Source of the DNA: Ilyomonas sp965199845
Lineage (GTDB): Bacteria; Bacteroidota; Bacteroidia; Chitinophagales; Chitinophagaceae
Direction of reading: 5' to 3'
Length of the DNA stretch: 64,000 nucleotides
Assembly: GCA_965199845.1 (NCBI GenBank)
Contig: CBDATZ010000054.1
Location: 682,001 to 746,000 of the forward strand
In this document: positions 52,389 through 61,491 of the stretch, in pieces
How the letters are laid out: each line of letters starts with the position of its first letter
Position numbering within the stretch: position 1 is the stretch's first letter
The notes under the pieces: model-generated
Told to the model about the DNA's origin: nothing
Database searches by the model: none
Seen by the model: the letters and a program-made list of their open reading frames with translations, nothing else
Made by a program: the position numbers and the translations under genes

Positions 52389-52884
52389 TATTTATTTTTT
52401 TATCAGAAGGACAAAAGTAACAGCCCTGTTTGGTTTTGGATAAATGAATTTTATAAAATGATTTTTCCAGCTTCTCAAAAGACATTTTTACTAATGAAAT
52501 CTTTATATAGTTCTGTACTTATCCTGTAAAAAATGAATTCCTTTTAACGAATCGGTAAAATCAAAAACATGATTTATCGAAAACAATTCCACACAATTAT
52601 TACGTCAAAATTTTTTAAAAGCAGGTAATCAATTAGAAATCCCGTTGCCCCGACTTTAGTTTGGGGAAGTTTGGAGGAAAAGAAGAAGCAAAGCGACATT
52701 TTCTTTTATAACGCTACAATATAAACCGCTTCTGTTTTTATTTATGCAACCATTTTTATAGGTTTAGGTTCTATATCAATACAATACGTTACAAAACCAC
52801 AGGCATTTTATTGAACAATCAATTTAGAAAATCACAAACCCGGAAACAAGAACAGTTATTGTTTATGATATAGAAATGTGAAGC
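52389..52884. other. Divergent intergenic region upstream of purA and the SemiSWEET gene
   Basis: About 500 bases with no convincing gene. Contains the purA -7 candidate and, at 52648-52666, the hairpin CCCCGACTTTAGTTTGGGG. The rest is AT-rich. Confidence 0.5.
52412..52419 (-). promoter_or_regulatory. Candidate purA -7 box
   Basis: The minus strand reads TACTTTTG about 25 bases before the purA ATG. The -33 element is not clear. Confidence 0.4.
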
Positions 52885-53148
52885 ATGGATACGACCGAAA
52901 TAATCGGATTGGTAGCTGGTATTTGTACATCGTCGGCTTTATTACCTCAGTTATTTACAACGATAAAAAAGAAGAAAGCCAATGATGTATCCTTGTTTAT
53001 GTTTATTGTAATGTTTGCCGGTAATGCGTTATGGACATATTATGGTTTTGCTAAACAAGAGTTTCCTATTATTCTCACCAATATTTTTTCTCTTATTTTA
53101 AACATTGTTATGTTGTGTTTAAAGTTTAAATACAAGGATAATAAGTAA
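52885..53148 (+). CDS. SemiSWEET sugar transporter
   Basis: 87 residues and three membrane helices in one triple-helix bundle, the size of bacterial SemiSWEETs. The PQ-loop-like motif is SSALLPQLFTTIKKKKANDV and the conserved Trp/Asn positions are in MFIVMFAGNALWTYYGF and ILTNIFSLILNIVML. The protein forms dimers and passes mono- or disaccharides. The DUF4174 gene follows 27 bases later. Confidence 0.9.
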   Translation: MDTTEIIGLVAGICTSSALLPQLFTTIKKKKANDVSLFMFIVMFAGNALWTYYGFAKQEFPIILTNIFSLILNIVMLCLKFKYKDNK

Positions 53149-53175
53149 CATTCTTACGGATAAAAATCACGGATC

Positions 53176-53526
53176 ATGAAAATGCTATTCGCTTTCTTAA
53201 TTCCCATTATTATGTATGCTAACAGAGACATTTATATCTTTTATAACACAGCGGGCAATGAGCTAAAAACAAAACAAATCGAAGAATTAAATACAGATAA
53301 ACCAGGTTTACAAGAGCGTGATATTACTGTGCATGTATTGAATACAAACGAGGCAATTACAGAAGTAAAGAAGTGGAAAATAGATACCAAACAGGCTTTT
53401 ACTTTTCTGCTGGTTGGTAAAGATGGTGGTGAAAAATTAAGATCGAAAAGCATGGTAACAAAAGAAAAACTATTTAGCATTATTGATGCTATGCCAATGC
53501 GGCAAGCCGAAATGAAACAGAAGTAA
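53176..53526 (+). CDS. DUF4174 domain protein
   Basis: 116 residues. The signal-like N-terminus MKMLFAFLIPIIMYA is followed by a thioredoxin-like fold: RDIYIFYNTAGN, then LQERDITVHVLN, FTFLLVGKDGGEKLRS and LFSIIDAMPMRQAEM. The last two are the DUF4174 hallmarks. No CxxC motif is present, so it is not a redox thioredoxin of the usual type. Function unknown. Probably co-transcribed with the SemiSWEET gene. Confidence 0.88.
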   Translation: MKMLFAFLIPIIMYANRDIYIFYNTAGNELKTKQIEELNTDKPGLQERDITVHVLNTNEAITEVKKWKIDTKQAFTFLLVGKDGGEKLRSKSMVTKEKLFSIIDAMPMRQAEMKQK

Positions 53527-53531
53527 GCCTT

Positions 53532-55451
53532 TTATTTGATTAATACAACGGTTCCGCCTGCTTTCTTCATCGAAGTATAAGAAAATTCGGCAAAGAAAAC
53601 ATACGTTGTGGCTGCCTGCTCAATACCATTTATCAAACCGTTCCAGCCTTTGGTTATATCGTATGTTTCAAACACAGTTCTTCCCCATCTGTCTTTTATA
53701 ACGAGGTGATAAAAGCGAGGTTGCTTGTTATATAAGGGACGAAACACATCATTTTTTCCATCTTTGTTTGGCGTAAAAGCGGAAGGAAAAAAAATAGAAT
53801 CCACGCATGGATAAGGATTCACTTTAATGGTTGCAAAAGCCTTGCTGGTACAGTGGTTTGCGTCTGTTATTTTGATTGTATAATTTCCGACAGGCAGGTT
53901 TGCAAACACACTATCGCTTTGCGATAACATATCGTTCAGTTGATATGTAAATGGTGCAAAGCCTGACAGATTCGCAAGTGTAATTTTGCCATTGTGATTG
54001 CATTCCACATCTTCATGAATGGCTCTGACTGTTAATTTATCTTCAGAAATATTGATCGTAGTATCGTAAGAACATCCTTTTGAATTTTGCAATTGCAAAA
54101 CATGATTTCCCGAAGAAATATGGCTGAATTGAGGCGAAGAACCAAAGCCATTATTATCTAATTGATATTTATAATTTTCCCCGTTATCAGTCATGGTTAT
54201 TATGGCTTGACCAGAGTAAAAATCAATACATGAAGGCAAAGTTGAAATATTATATTGAGGCTTTGTTGCAGCAAGTATAGAAAAAGAAGAATCGTAATAA
54301 CAAAGACTATCCTGCCGGATGCTTACGTTATATTGTCCGGCCGGTAAGTTTGTAAAGTCAGGATTGCTTGTATAATTGTTCTCATTTATTTTATAAGCAA
54401 AAAATCCTTCGCCGCTAATCAGGTTAATACTCGCCGAGCCATCTTGCGAATAAGAACAGGTAGTTGCTCTTGTAACAATTTGATATGTAACAGGCGAAAG
54501 AACAGGAATGATAACCGTGGTATCTTCCCGGCAACCCACTTCATCTAAAACAGCAATGGCATGTCTGCCGGCAGAAAGCAGGTTAAAAGAGTCTTTCTCA
54601 GCAAAGTCACTATTATCCAAACTAAAACTTAATATGCCTGCGCCTGATGCTGTTACTTTAATAGTACCGTTATTGTTAGCCGGGCAGGTAGCGGAAGTTA
54701 TAACGCTGTCTATGGAAGCTTTTTTAAAACTGCCTGATTCTACTACGCTGGCTGCGCCGTACGTTAAAAATGGCAGTTTGCATTTTACACCTAACACCTT
54801 TTTGTTTGCCAAGTCAACTTCTATTAAACTGGTTTCATTATCTGTAAAAGATGTGATGTAAGTTTTAAACTCATTACAATTGTCCGGTATTGTTATAATG
54901 CCATACGCATTGGGCAAAGAAGTTTCCATATATAAAAAACTGGCTTGCGGATGTTTAATATTTACTTGTACAATACCTTTATCTGTAGCCATATAAAGTT
55001 CTCCGTTAAAGAAAGTAAGATCGCCATACGCCTGTATGCCGGGCGGAAAACTACCGAGGTTAGAAGCTTTTTTGGTTACCGGATCGTACACATACAAGGA
55101 ATCGTACGCGCCATATATTTTCCCGACAGAATCAACCACCAACGAATTAATAAGCTGTGAATTAAACGTGGCTAATACGGTACAATTTTTATCCAGGCTA
55201 TCTAAATTTCTTACTACAATAGCTCCTGTTATGCCATCAATATAATACAGGTTATTGTTTCTGTCTAACGCAATATCGAGATAGTACATACCGTCTGGCC
55301 TTGAACATGCATCAATATAACTGCTGCTGCAATTATGAATATCTACACGACTTACCTGACCGCCGGGATCGCTTAATAAATAGCAGATCTGCGCTTTTAC
55401 ACAACATGTATTTAGTAAAAGAAAAATGAGCAGGTTGATAATAAATTTCAT
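53532..55451 (-). CDS. T9SS type B surface protein with SprB-like repeats
   Basis: 639 residues with a signal peptide (FIINLLIFLLLNTCCVKAQ). The N-terminal 200 residues look like a seven-bladed propeller (GEIYG-type blades, GKIYGAYDSLYVYDP). Four or more repeats of about 70 residues follow (FSLDNSDF, YKINENNY, FTYQLN with CxYDTT-like ends), the SprB-type. The C-terminal gliding-motility-type domain (FFPSAFTPNKDGKNDVFRP, DRWGRTVFE, WNGLINGIEQAATTYVF) is the type B sorting signal. It should be exported by the type IX system. Confidence 0.9.
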   Translation of the reverse strand: MKFIINLLIFLLLNTCCVKAQICYLLSDPGGQVSRVDIHNCSSSYIDACSRPDGMYYLDIALDRNNNLYYIDGITGAIVVRNLDSLDKNCTVLATFNSQLINSLVVDSVGKIYGAYDSLYVYDPVTKKASNLGSFPPGIQAYGDLTFFNGELYMATDKGIVQVNIKHPQASFLYMETSLPNAYGIITIPDNCNEFKTYITSFTDNETSLIEVDLANKKVLGVKCKLPFLTYGAASVVESGSFKKASIDSVITSATCPANNNGTIKVTASGAGILSFSLDNSDFAEKDSFNLLSAGRHAIAVLDEVGCREDTTVIIPVLSPVTYQIVTRATTCSYSQDGSASINLISGEGFFAYKINENNYTSNPDFTNLPAGQYNVSIRQDSLCYYDSSFSILAATKPQYNISTLPSCIDFYSGQAIITMTDNGENYKYQLDNNGFGSSPQFSHISSGNHVLQLQNSKGCSYDTTINISEDKLTVRAIHEDVECNHNGKITLANLSGFAPFTYQLNDMLSQSDSVFANLPVGNYTIKITDANHCTSKAFATIKVNPYPCVDSIFFPSAFTPNKDGKNDVFRPLYNKQPRFYHLVIKDRWGRTVFETYDITKGWNGLINGIEQAATTYVFFAEFSYTSMKKAGGTVVLIK

Positions 55452-55593
55452 ACAGCTATTGCATAATACTGCAAAATAATTGTTTCATAAAGCAAACGAA
55501 ATCTATACAAAAATTATCCGGATAAGTAAGGTGATTGAAAGATAAAATTTATTCATTACATTTCTGCAAGTAACTTGTAAGGCATTCATATTC

Positions 55594-58500
55594 TTACTTC
55601 GCCGGTAAATGAATCACAAAGCTTGTTCCTTCGCCTTCTTTGCTTTCAACTTGTATAGTTCCGCTATGTTCTTTGGTGATGATATCATAACTCAAACTCA
55701 AGCCTAAACCGGTTCCTTGCCCGGTTGGTTTGGTAGTAAAAAAAGGCTGAAAGATTTTGTTTGCAATGTTTTGCGGAATTCCGTTTCCATTATCGCTTAC
55801 AACAATTTCTATCTTGTCAGCTAATCTTTTTGTTTGAATGGAAATCGTTGGTTGATAACTGTTGGCAGATAGCTTTCGCTTTTCATTTACAGCATAAAAC
55901 GCATTGTTAAACAGGTTCAATAACACTCTGCCTATATCTTGTGTTACGATATTTATTTTGCCAATCGTATTATCAAAGTTCGTTTGTAAAATCGCGTTGA
56001 ACGATTTGTCTTTAGTGCGCATACCATGATAACTCAAACGCAAATATTCATCGCACAACGCATTGATGTCTGTAGCTTCTTTTTGACCGTTGCTTTTTTG
56101 AGAATGCTGCAACATTCCTTTTACAATAGCATCGGCGCGCTTGCCGTGATGATTTATTTTCTTAAGATTCGCAGAAATATCATTCAGTATTTCATCTTCT
56201 AATTCTTCATCTCTCTCAACTTTCACCTTTGATCTTTCGCCTTGCAGTTCTTCAATCAATTCATTACTTACCTCACTAAAATTAGTCACGAAGTTTAGCG
56301 GGTTTTGAATTTCGTGCGCAATGCCTGCCGTGAGTTCGCCAAGCGAAGCCATCTTTTCGCTTTGTACCAATTGCGCCTGTGTAACTTTCAAATCTTCTAA
56401 CGATTGGTTTAGTTGTTGTGTGCGTTCGGTTACCCGTTCTTCCAATATTTTATTTTCTTTTATTAACCGTTTGGAACGATAGATAATAAATGCCCATACA
56501 GCCGTTGCAAACAAAATGATATACAAAAGATACGCCCACCAGGTTTTCCACCACGGCGGAGAAATAACAATAGAAAATGAAATGGGTTTCTCATTCCACA
56601 AACCATCGCTGTTAGCTGCTTTTACATAAAACGTATATGTGCCCGGCGATAAGTTGGTGTAAATTGCCTGGCGTTGCGTGCCGGCTATAATCCAGTCTTT
56701 ATCGTAGCCTTCGAGCTTGTAAGAATATTTTATCAGCGATGTATTCTGATATAATAAACCTAAATAGTCAATCACAATTCTGTTCTCATCGTAACGAAGC
56801 TGTACCTCTTTTTTGCCAAACGTAACAAGAGAAGAATCGAATGTTTTGCCGGATGTTTGCCGGGTAAAAGTGAGCTGTTCTATATGAACTACCGGCAGGT
56901 TTGTATCAGGTAAAAAATCATCAGGATTAAATTCTCCGAAACCATCTTTTGTTCCATAAAAAAAATGTCCGTTGCTGCTTTTAAAAATGGTAAACGACAT
57001 GGGTTCTGCCGGTAAACCATTGGCTGAAGTAAGAGTTCGTACCTGTTTGCTGGTTGAATTTATAATACTAAAACCACGCGGCGATAACACCCAAATGTTT
57101 CCCTTATTATCGCCCTGTATGCCCCAGCCGCCATTGTAAATCAAACCATCTTTTTCTGACAGTTTGGTAACCGTATTTTGTTTTGTATCTAACAGGTACA
57201 ACCCGTTCATATAAGAACCCGACCATAATTTGCCCTGCCTGTCGCTATACATATCCATTACGCAATACATACCTGTAACCGTCTTCTGGTACGGAACAAA
57301 CGTGTTTGCGTTTCTGTCAAACCAGTTAATACTTCCGTTGTTGGTTCCCACCCAAAGCGTGCCTTCTTTATCTTCATAAATACTTTGCACCTGGTCATCA
57401 TCCAATACCTTTTTTTGAATGGCTTCTTTGTTAATAATACCGTTGTTGGTAAGGTAAGGATAAGAGGTAAATTTTTCTGTTTGTTTATTGAAGCTGCACA
57501 TGCCATCGCCAAACGTACCAATCCAGATAATGCCTGTATGATCTTCATACAGAAAGCGTATATTATTATTGGGCAAAGAAGAAGAATCGTTATCAATATG
57601 ACGATAATTTTTTACTCTTCCGTTCTTTGGATAGTAACAATACAAACCGCTTGTTTTTCCGTTATTTCCATATTCTCTGCACCACACTAAACCATCACGA
57701 TCTATCATAACAGAGTTGGCATATAAATCTTCTGTTCCTAACTTGTCAAGCTTAACCAATACAAATGAATCTGTTGCCGCATTCCAATGATATAAACCAT
57801 TACTGCTGCTGAGCCAGAACGTACCATCTTTGGCTTCGGCAAACGAGTTTACCGAGCCGCCCGAATAATAATGATTAAGCGCAGGATTGCTTTGATATAA
57901 AGAGAATTTTGAATCGCTGGTATTTATCCACTGCACACCCAGTTGCTCAACGCCAAACCAAAGAATGCCTGATTTGTCTATCATTAAATTATGAACATAG
58001 CTGCCTGCTATATTGTTGTTACTTTTCGGGTTGTAAGTATGACGGGTAAATTGTTTTCTTTTTGTATCAAAATAAAGCAGCCCGTCGTTTGACATGCACC
58101 AGAGATTGCCTTTTTTATCTTCTTTTATATCACCAATTTCTACATCGCGGTAACCGGGTCTTGCATCGGCAGGAGAATAGTTTGTAAACCGGTTGGTGCT
58201 GGTGTTTAGCATAGATAAACCACTATCTGTTGCAATCCATACATTACCCTTATCATCGTTATAAACAGCTTCTATTCCGTTGCTCTCAATACTGTTTGTG
58301 TCTTTGAAATTATGCGTGTAAGATTGATAGGTATTGGTTTGGATATTATACTTTATCAATTCGCCTTTTGACGACAGATTGCCTTGCCAGACGCCAGCGC
58401 CAAGCCACAATATATTTGTATCTTTTTTGTCTTTTGTGATGATAAAAATATTCTTTTGTTTAGCTGAATCGCGGGCAGATAAAAGCGGAACAAAAGAATC

Positions 58501-59136
58501 ATGTGCCGCATCATAACGATACATGCCGTTATCGGAACCAACGAACAGATTGCCTGACGATGATTTGGCAAAACCAGCAAATGCGCTGCTGTTTACATAA
58601 TGACTTCCTTTTTCTTTATTGCTGTAATTTGAGAATACGTGAGAGGAAGGATTGAAAGAATTGATAACCGTGTATTGCTTTATGGTATTGTAAAGAATCA
58701 GCCATAGATTTCCTTTCGCATCATCCATCATCTCGCGGATAACAAATACATCCTGCGGATTTTGTTTTTGAATGTCAGTTATATAGTTAATAAACCTGTC
58801 GTTACTTCTGTCGTAATAATACAATCCGTCGTTATGAGAGCCGATCCAGAGTCTGCCGTTGTTATCTTCATAAATGCACCTGATTCTCGCCTTGCCTGTT
58901 TCCTGCACAGTAAGATTGTACACGCGGGTTGTATAACCATCATATCTTACCAAACCATTTTGCGTACCCATCCAGATATATCCGTATCTATCCTGAACTA
59001 ACGCATTTACAGTGCCTTCGGGCAAGCCATCTTTCACACCTAAAAAATGAAAGCGTAATGAGGATTGATTGTGCTGCGCTTTGCCTGTAAAATAACAAAG
59101 TATAAGAAAGATAATGAACAAACAATTTCTAATCAT
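55594..59136 (-). CDS. Two-component-propeller sensor histidine kinase
   Basis: 1180 residues. Signal peptide, then about 750 residues of two-component-regulator propeller repeats (WMGTQNGLVRYDG, WIGSHNDGLYYYD, WVGTNNGSINWFDR), a Y_Y_Y domain at about 760-850 (YSYKLEGYDKDWI), one membrane helix (WWAYLLYIILFATAVWAFII) and a coiled coil. HisKA: SLGELTAGIAHEIQNPLNF with phospho-acceptor His941. HATPase motifs are VVSDNGNGIP, IFQPFFTTKPTGQGTGLGLS. It ends after the ATPase domain: no receiver and no AraC domain. It is a sensor with a separate response regulator, not in the window. Start: ATG 59134-59136. Confidence 0.93.
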   Translation of the reverse strand: MIRNCLFIIFLILCYFTGKAQHNQSSLRFHFLGVKDGLPEGTVNALVQDRYGYIWMGTQNGLVRYDGYTTRVYNLTVQETGKARIRCIYEDNNGRLWIGSHNDGLYYYDRSNDRFINYITDIQKQNPQDVFVIREMMDDAKGNLWLILYNTIKQYTVINSFNPSSHVFSNYSNKEKGSHYVNSSAFAGFAKSSSGNLFVGSDNGMYRYDAAHDSFVPLLSARDSAKQKNIFIITKDKKDTNILWLGAGVWQGNLSSKGELIKYNIQTNTYQSYTHNFKDTNSIESNGIEAVYNDDKGNVWIATDSGLSMLNTSTNRFTNYSPADARPGYRDVEIGDIKEDKKGNLWCMSNDGLLYFDTKRKQFTRHTYNPKSNNNIAGSYVHNLMIDKSGILWFGVEQLGVQWINTSDSKFSLYQSNPALNHYYSGGSVNSFAEAKDGTFWLSSSNGLYHWNAATDSFVLVKLDKLGTEDLYANSVMIDRDGLVWCREYGNNGKTSGLYCYYPKNGRVKNYRHIDNDSSSLPNNNIRFLYEDHTGIIWIGTFGDGMCSFNKQTEKFTSYPYLTNNGIINKEAIQKKVLDDDQVQSIYEDKEGTLWVGTNNGSINWFDRNANTFVPYQKTVTGMYCVMDMYSDRQGKLWSGSYMNGLYLLDTKQNTVTKLSEKDGLIYNGGWGIQGDNKGNIWVLSPRGFSIINSTSKQVRTLTSANGLPAEPMSFTIFKSSNGHFFYGTKDGFGEFNPDDFLPDTNLPVVHIEQLTFTRQTSGKTFDSSLVTFGKKEVQLRYDENRIVIDYLGLLYQNTSLIKYSYKLEGYDKDWIIAGTQRQAIYTNLSPGTYTFYVKAANSDGLWNEKPISFSIVISPPWWKTWWAYLLYIILFATAVWAFIIYRSKRLIKENKILEERVTERTQQLNQSLEDLKVTQAQLVQSEKMASLGELTAGIAHEIQNPLNFVTNFSEVSNELIEELQGERSKVKVERDEELEDEILNDISANLKKINHHGKRADAIVKGMLQHSQKSNGQKEATDINALCDEYLRLSYHGMRTKDKSFNAILQTNFDNTIGKINIVTQDIGRVLLNLFNNAFYAVNEKRKLSANSYQPTISIQTKRLADKIEIVVSDNGNGIPQNIANKIFQPFFTTKPTGQGTGLGLSLSYDIITKEHSGTIQVESKEGEGTSFVIHLPAK

Positions 59137-59254
59137 AAACAGATCTTTTCGATAGCACAAGTCATAGAATCTCCAAATTGCATTGACTAAAATAGTTGTT
59201 TAGCCAATACAATAAAGCTGGCAAGCCTATTTTATTCTTACGTAGCTACAAACA

Positions 59255-59287
59255 AAAAAGCATTTTACTTTTTGTAAAATGCTTTTT
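59255..59287. terminator. Terminator between etfA and the kinase gene
   Basis: The arms AAAAAGCATTTTAC and GTAAAATGCTTTTT flank a 5-base loop, with T runs in both directions. On the minus strand it ends the etf operon. Confidence 0.8.
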
Positions 59288-59308
59288 CTATAAAATAAAC
59301 GCAGATTC

Positions 59309-60274
59309 TTATGCGCCTTTCAGCTTTTTAACTTCTTCTGTAAGCTTGGGAATTACATCAAACAAATCGCCTATAATACCATAATCGGCGGCTTTAAAAA
59401 ACGGCGCTTCCGCATCTTTGTTAATCACCACAATTACTTTACTCCGGTTCACGCCGGCAAGGTGTTGTATAGCGCCGGAAATACCCAAGGCAACATATAA
59501 TTTCGGAGAAATCTGGATGCCGGTTTGTCCCACATGTTCATGATGCGGACGCCAGTGCGCATCTGCCACCGGGCGGCTGCAGGCAAGTGCTGCGTGAAGT
59601 GAATGTGCCAGGTCTTCTACCATGCCCCAGTTTTCAGGACCCTTTAAACCACGACCGCCGCTTACTACAATTTCAGCTTCTGTAAGCGGCACTTCGCCAC
59701 TTACTTTGTTGGTAGCTGTTGTTTTTACTTTTGGTTGTGCATCTATACTTAGTGCAACCACTTCTGCATTTGCACTTCCTGTTTCTTTTATGCGAAAATT
59801 ATTTGGCGTAATGGTAATTATTTTTACGGCTGACGTAATATCAACATTGGCAAAAGCTTTACCCGAAAACACGGTTTTACGAACTATAAAACCAGCTTCT
59901 GTTTTGGGCAAACCGGCAACACCTGTTACCAGCCCGGCTTTCAACCTTGCCGATACGCGTGGCGCAACCGCTCGCCCGGTTTGATTATGCGAAAAAATAA
60001 CAACCGATGCATCGCTTTCGCTTACGGCTTCTGCTACCGCTTTGGTATAAACCTGCGCATCAACGTGGTTATAGACATCGCCGGCAAACAGGAATGTTTT
60101 TTCAATACCATATTTTCCTAATGAAGCCGCTTCGTCATTCGACACATTACCAAGAATAACGGCATTTGCATTTGTATTGATTTGTTTTGCCAAAGCAAAA
60201 CCATAAGAAAGAGCTTCGAAAGATGATTTGCTGATATGACCTTCAGCGTGATCTACAAATATGAGAACAGGCAT
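59309..60274 (-). CDS. etfA: Electron transfer flavoprotein subunit alpha
   Basis: Passes electrons from acyl-CoA dehydrogenases to the quinone pool as part of an EtfAB heterodimer. 321 residues. The N-terminal domain is ETF-like. The FAD-binding C-terminal part has VSGGRGLKGPENWGMVEDLA, VADAHWRPHHEHVGQTGIQI, and ALGISGAIQHLAGVNRSK, all signature blocks. It lies 115 bases after etfB; the gap is filled by short repeats. Confidence 0.96.
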   Translation of the reverse strand: MPVLIFVDHAEGHISKSSFEALSYGFALAKQINTNANAVILGNVSNDEAASLGKYGIEKTFLFAGDVYNHVDAQVYTKAVAEAVSESDASVVIFSHNQTGRAVAPRVSARLKAGLVTGVAGLPKTEAGFIVRKTVFSGKAFANVDITSAVKIITITPNNFRIKETGSANAEVVALSIDAQPKVKTTATNKVSGEVPLTEAEIVVSGGRGLKGPENWGMVEDLAHSLHAALACSRPVADAHWRPHHEHVGQTGIQISPKLYVALGISGAIQHLAGVNRSKVIVVINKDAEAPFFKAADYGIIGDLFDVIPKLTEEVKKLKGA

Positions 60275-60281
60275 GTTGTAT

Positions 60282-60372
60282 TAATTATGAATGATAAATT
60301 ATGAATGATGATTTGTGATTGTTGATATATGATTGTTGTTAGCTGCTCAGTCCGCAAATCATAATTCATAAA
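60282..60372. repeat. ATTATGAATGAT word repeats inside the etf operon
   Basis: TTAATTATGAATGATAAATT, ATGAATGATGATTTGTGATT, GTTGATATATGATTGTTGTT follow one another, and the inverted word AATCATAATTCATAA lies at the right. The array fills the gap between etfB and etfA. Confidence 0.65.
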
Positions 60373-60389
60373 TCCGGAATCAAAAATTC

Positions 60390-61133
60390 CTAAATTACTT
60401 TGGCTTCTTCGTGAAGCAAACGAACTAACTCTGCTACGTTATCAGCCGCAATTAATTTAACACCGGCTTTTGGAGCAGGCAACTCGTAGCTTTCAATTTT
60501 CGTAAGCGTATCTGCGGCAACAGGTTCTACCACTTTTAACGGTTTGGTTCGTGCCGACATAATACCGCGCATATTAGGAATGCGCTGTTCTGCCACGCCT
60601 TTCTGGCAACTCACCACAGCCGGAAGTGCCATTTCATTTATTTCTTCGCCGCCTTCTATTTCGCGGGTTACAACAGCCGTTGTTCCGTTCAACTCAAATT
60701 TCGTAGCTAAAGAAATATAAGGCAAATCAAGCAGTTCGGCAACCATGCCGCCTATGGCTGAAGCATTATAATCAATGGTTTCTTTGCCGGTAAATATCAA
60801 ATCGTAACCACCGTTTTTTGCCACTTCGGCTATTTGCGCCGCTACAAAATAACTGTCATCGCTTTGCGCATTTACCCGAATGGCTTCATCGCCGCCCAAT
60901 GCCAATGCTTTTCGAATAATCGGCTCCGTATCGGCTCCGCCAACCGTAATTAAATGAATGGCAATAGAAGCATATTTTTCTTTTAATTCGATAGCCCGCA
61001 CCAATGAATACCATTCGTCGTATGGATTGATAATCCACTGTACACCGGCTTCTTCAAACTTTGTATTATTATCTTTAAAAGCAATCTTCGACGTTGTGTC
61101 GGGTGTCTTGCTGATACAAACCAATATTTTCAT
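60390..61133 (-). CDS. etfB: Electron transfer flavoprotein subunit beta
   Basis: The second subunit of the EtfAB heterodimer. 247 residues, the usual length. It begins MKILVCISKTPDTTSKIAFK and contains PYDEWYSLVRAIELKEKYAS, HLITVGGADTEPIIRKALAL and GGDEAIRVN, DLIFTGKETIDYNASAIGGM, VAELLDLP. The ATG at 61131-61133 is chosen because the promoter -7 box lies 20 bases upstream and excludes the 17-codon extension. Confidence 0.95.
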   Translation of the reverse strand: MKILVCISKTPDTTSKIAFKDNNTKFEEAGVQWIINPYDEWYSLVRAIELKEKYASIAIHLITVGGADTEPIIRKALALGGDEAIRVNAQSDDSYFVAAQIAEVAKNGGYDLIFTGKETIDYNASAIGGMVAELLDLPYISLATKFELNGTTAVVTREIEGGEEINEMALPAVVSCQKGVAEQRIPNMRGIMSARTKPLKVVEPVAADTLTKIESYELPAPKAGVKLIAADNVAELVRLLHEEAKVI

Positions 61134-61152
61134 ACCTGATTTTTGAGAGGTG

Positions 61153-61184
61153 CAAAGATAATTGCCTGCCGGTAGCAATGGCAA
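61153..61184 (-). promoter_or_regulatory. etfBA promoter
   Basis: On the minus strand TTG (61182-61184), 21 bases, TATCTTTG (61153-61160), a full Bacteroidota -33/-7 match. Transcription starts near 61145. Confidence 0.7.
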
Positions 61185-61258
61185 AGAGAATCGTTAATAC
61201 AAAAGTTTTCCGCTTTTAGATAACAAAAGATAAAAAGTGTAATGTTCAGTTTGTTTTG

Positions 61259-61290
61259 ATGTATGATGTTATATGTACGGTGTACGATGT
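61259..61290 (-). repeat. ACATCGTAC-type repeat copy
   Basis: The plus strand reads ATGTATGATGTTATATGTAC then GGTGTACGATGT. Its complement matches the words at 15192-15224. Confidence 0.6.
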
Positions 61291-61491
61291 GGAATTTGCG
61301 GAAAATAACTTTGCCTGTACAGGAAAGTTTTCAAACAGCCTTTAAATGAATATTGATAAACTAAATTCAGGGAGCCGGAAGAAATTATACATTACAAGTA
61401 ACGCACTTCTTTTTCTTTCTCGTTCATCATCGCGCATCATTGTGTATTTTGCCATCGTAAATTTTATTTGCTCATACATCTGGTTTTAGCG

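Larger units (their letters stand above)
61134..61491. other. Divergent intergenic region between etfB and the second GH2 gene
   Basis: About 360 bases. Holds the etf promoter and an ACATCGTAC-type repeat at 61259-61290. No clear promoter for the GH2 gene was recognised. Confidence 0.5.
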
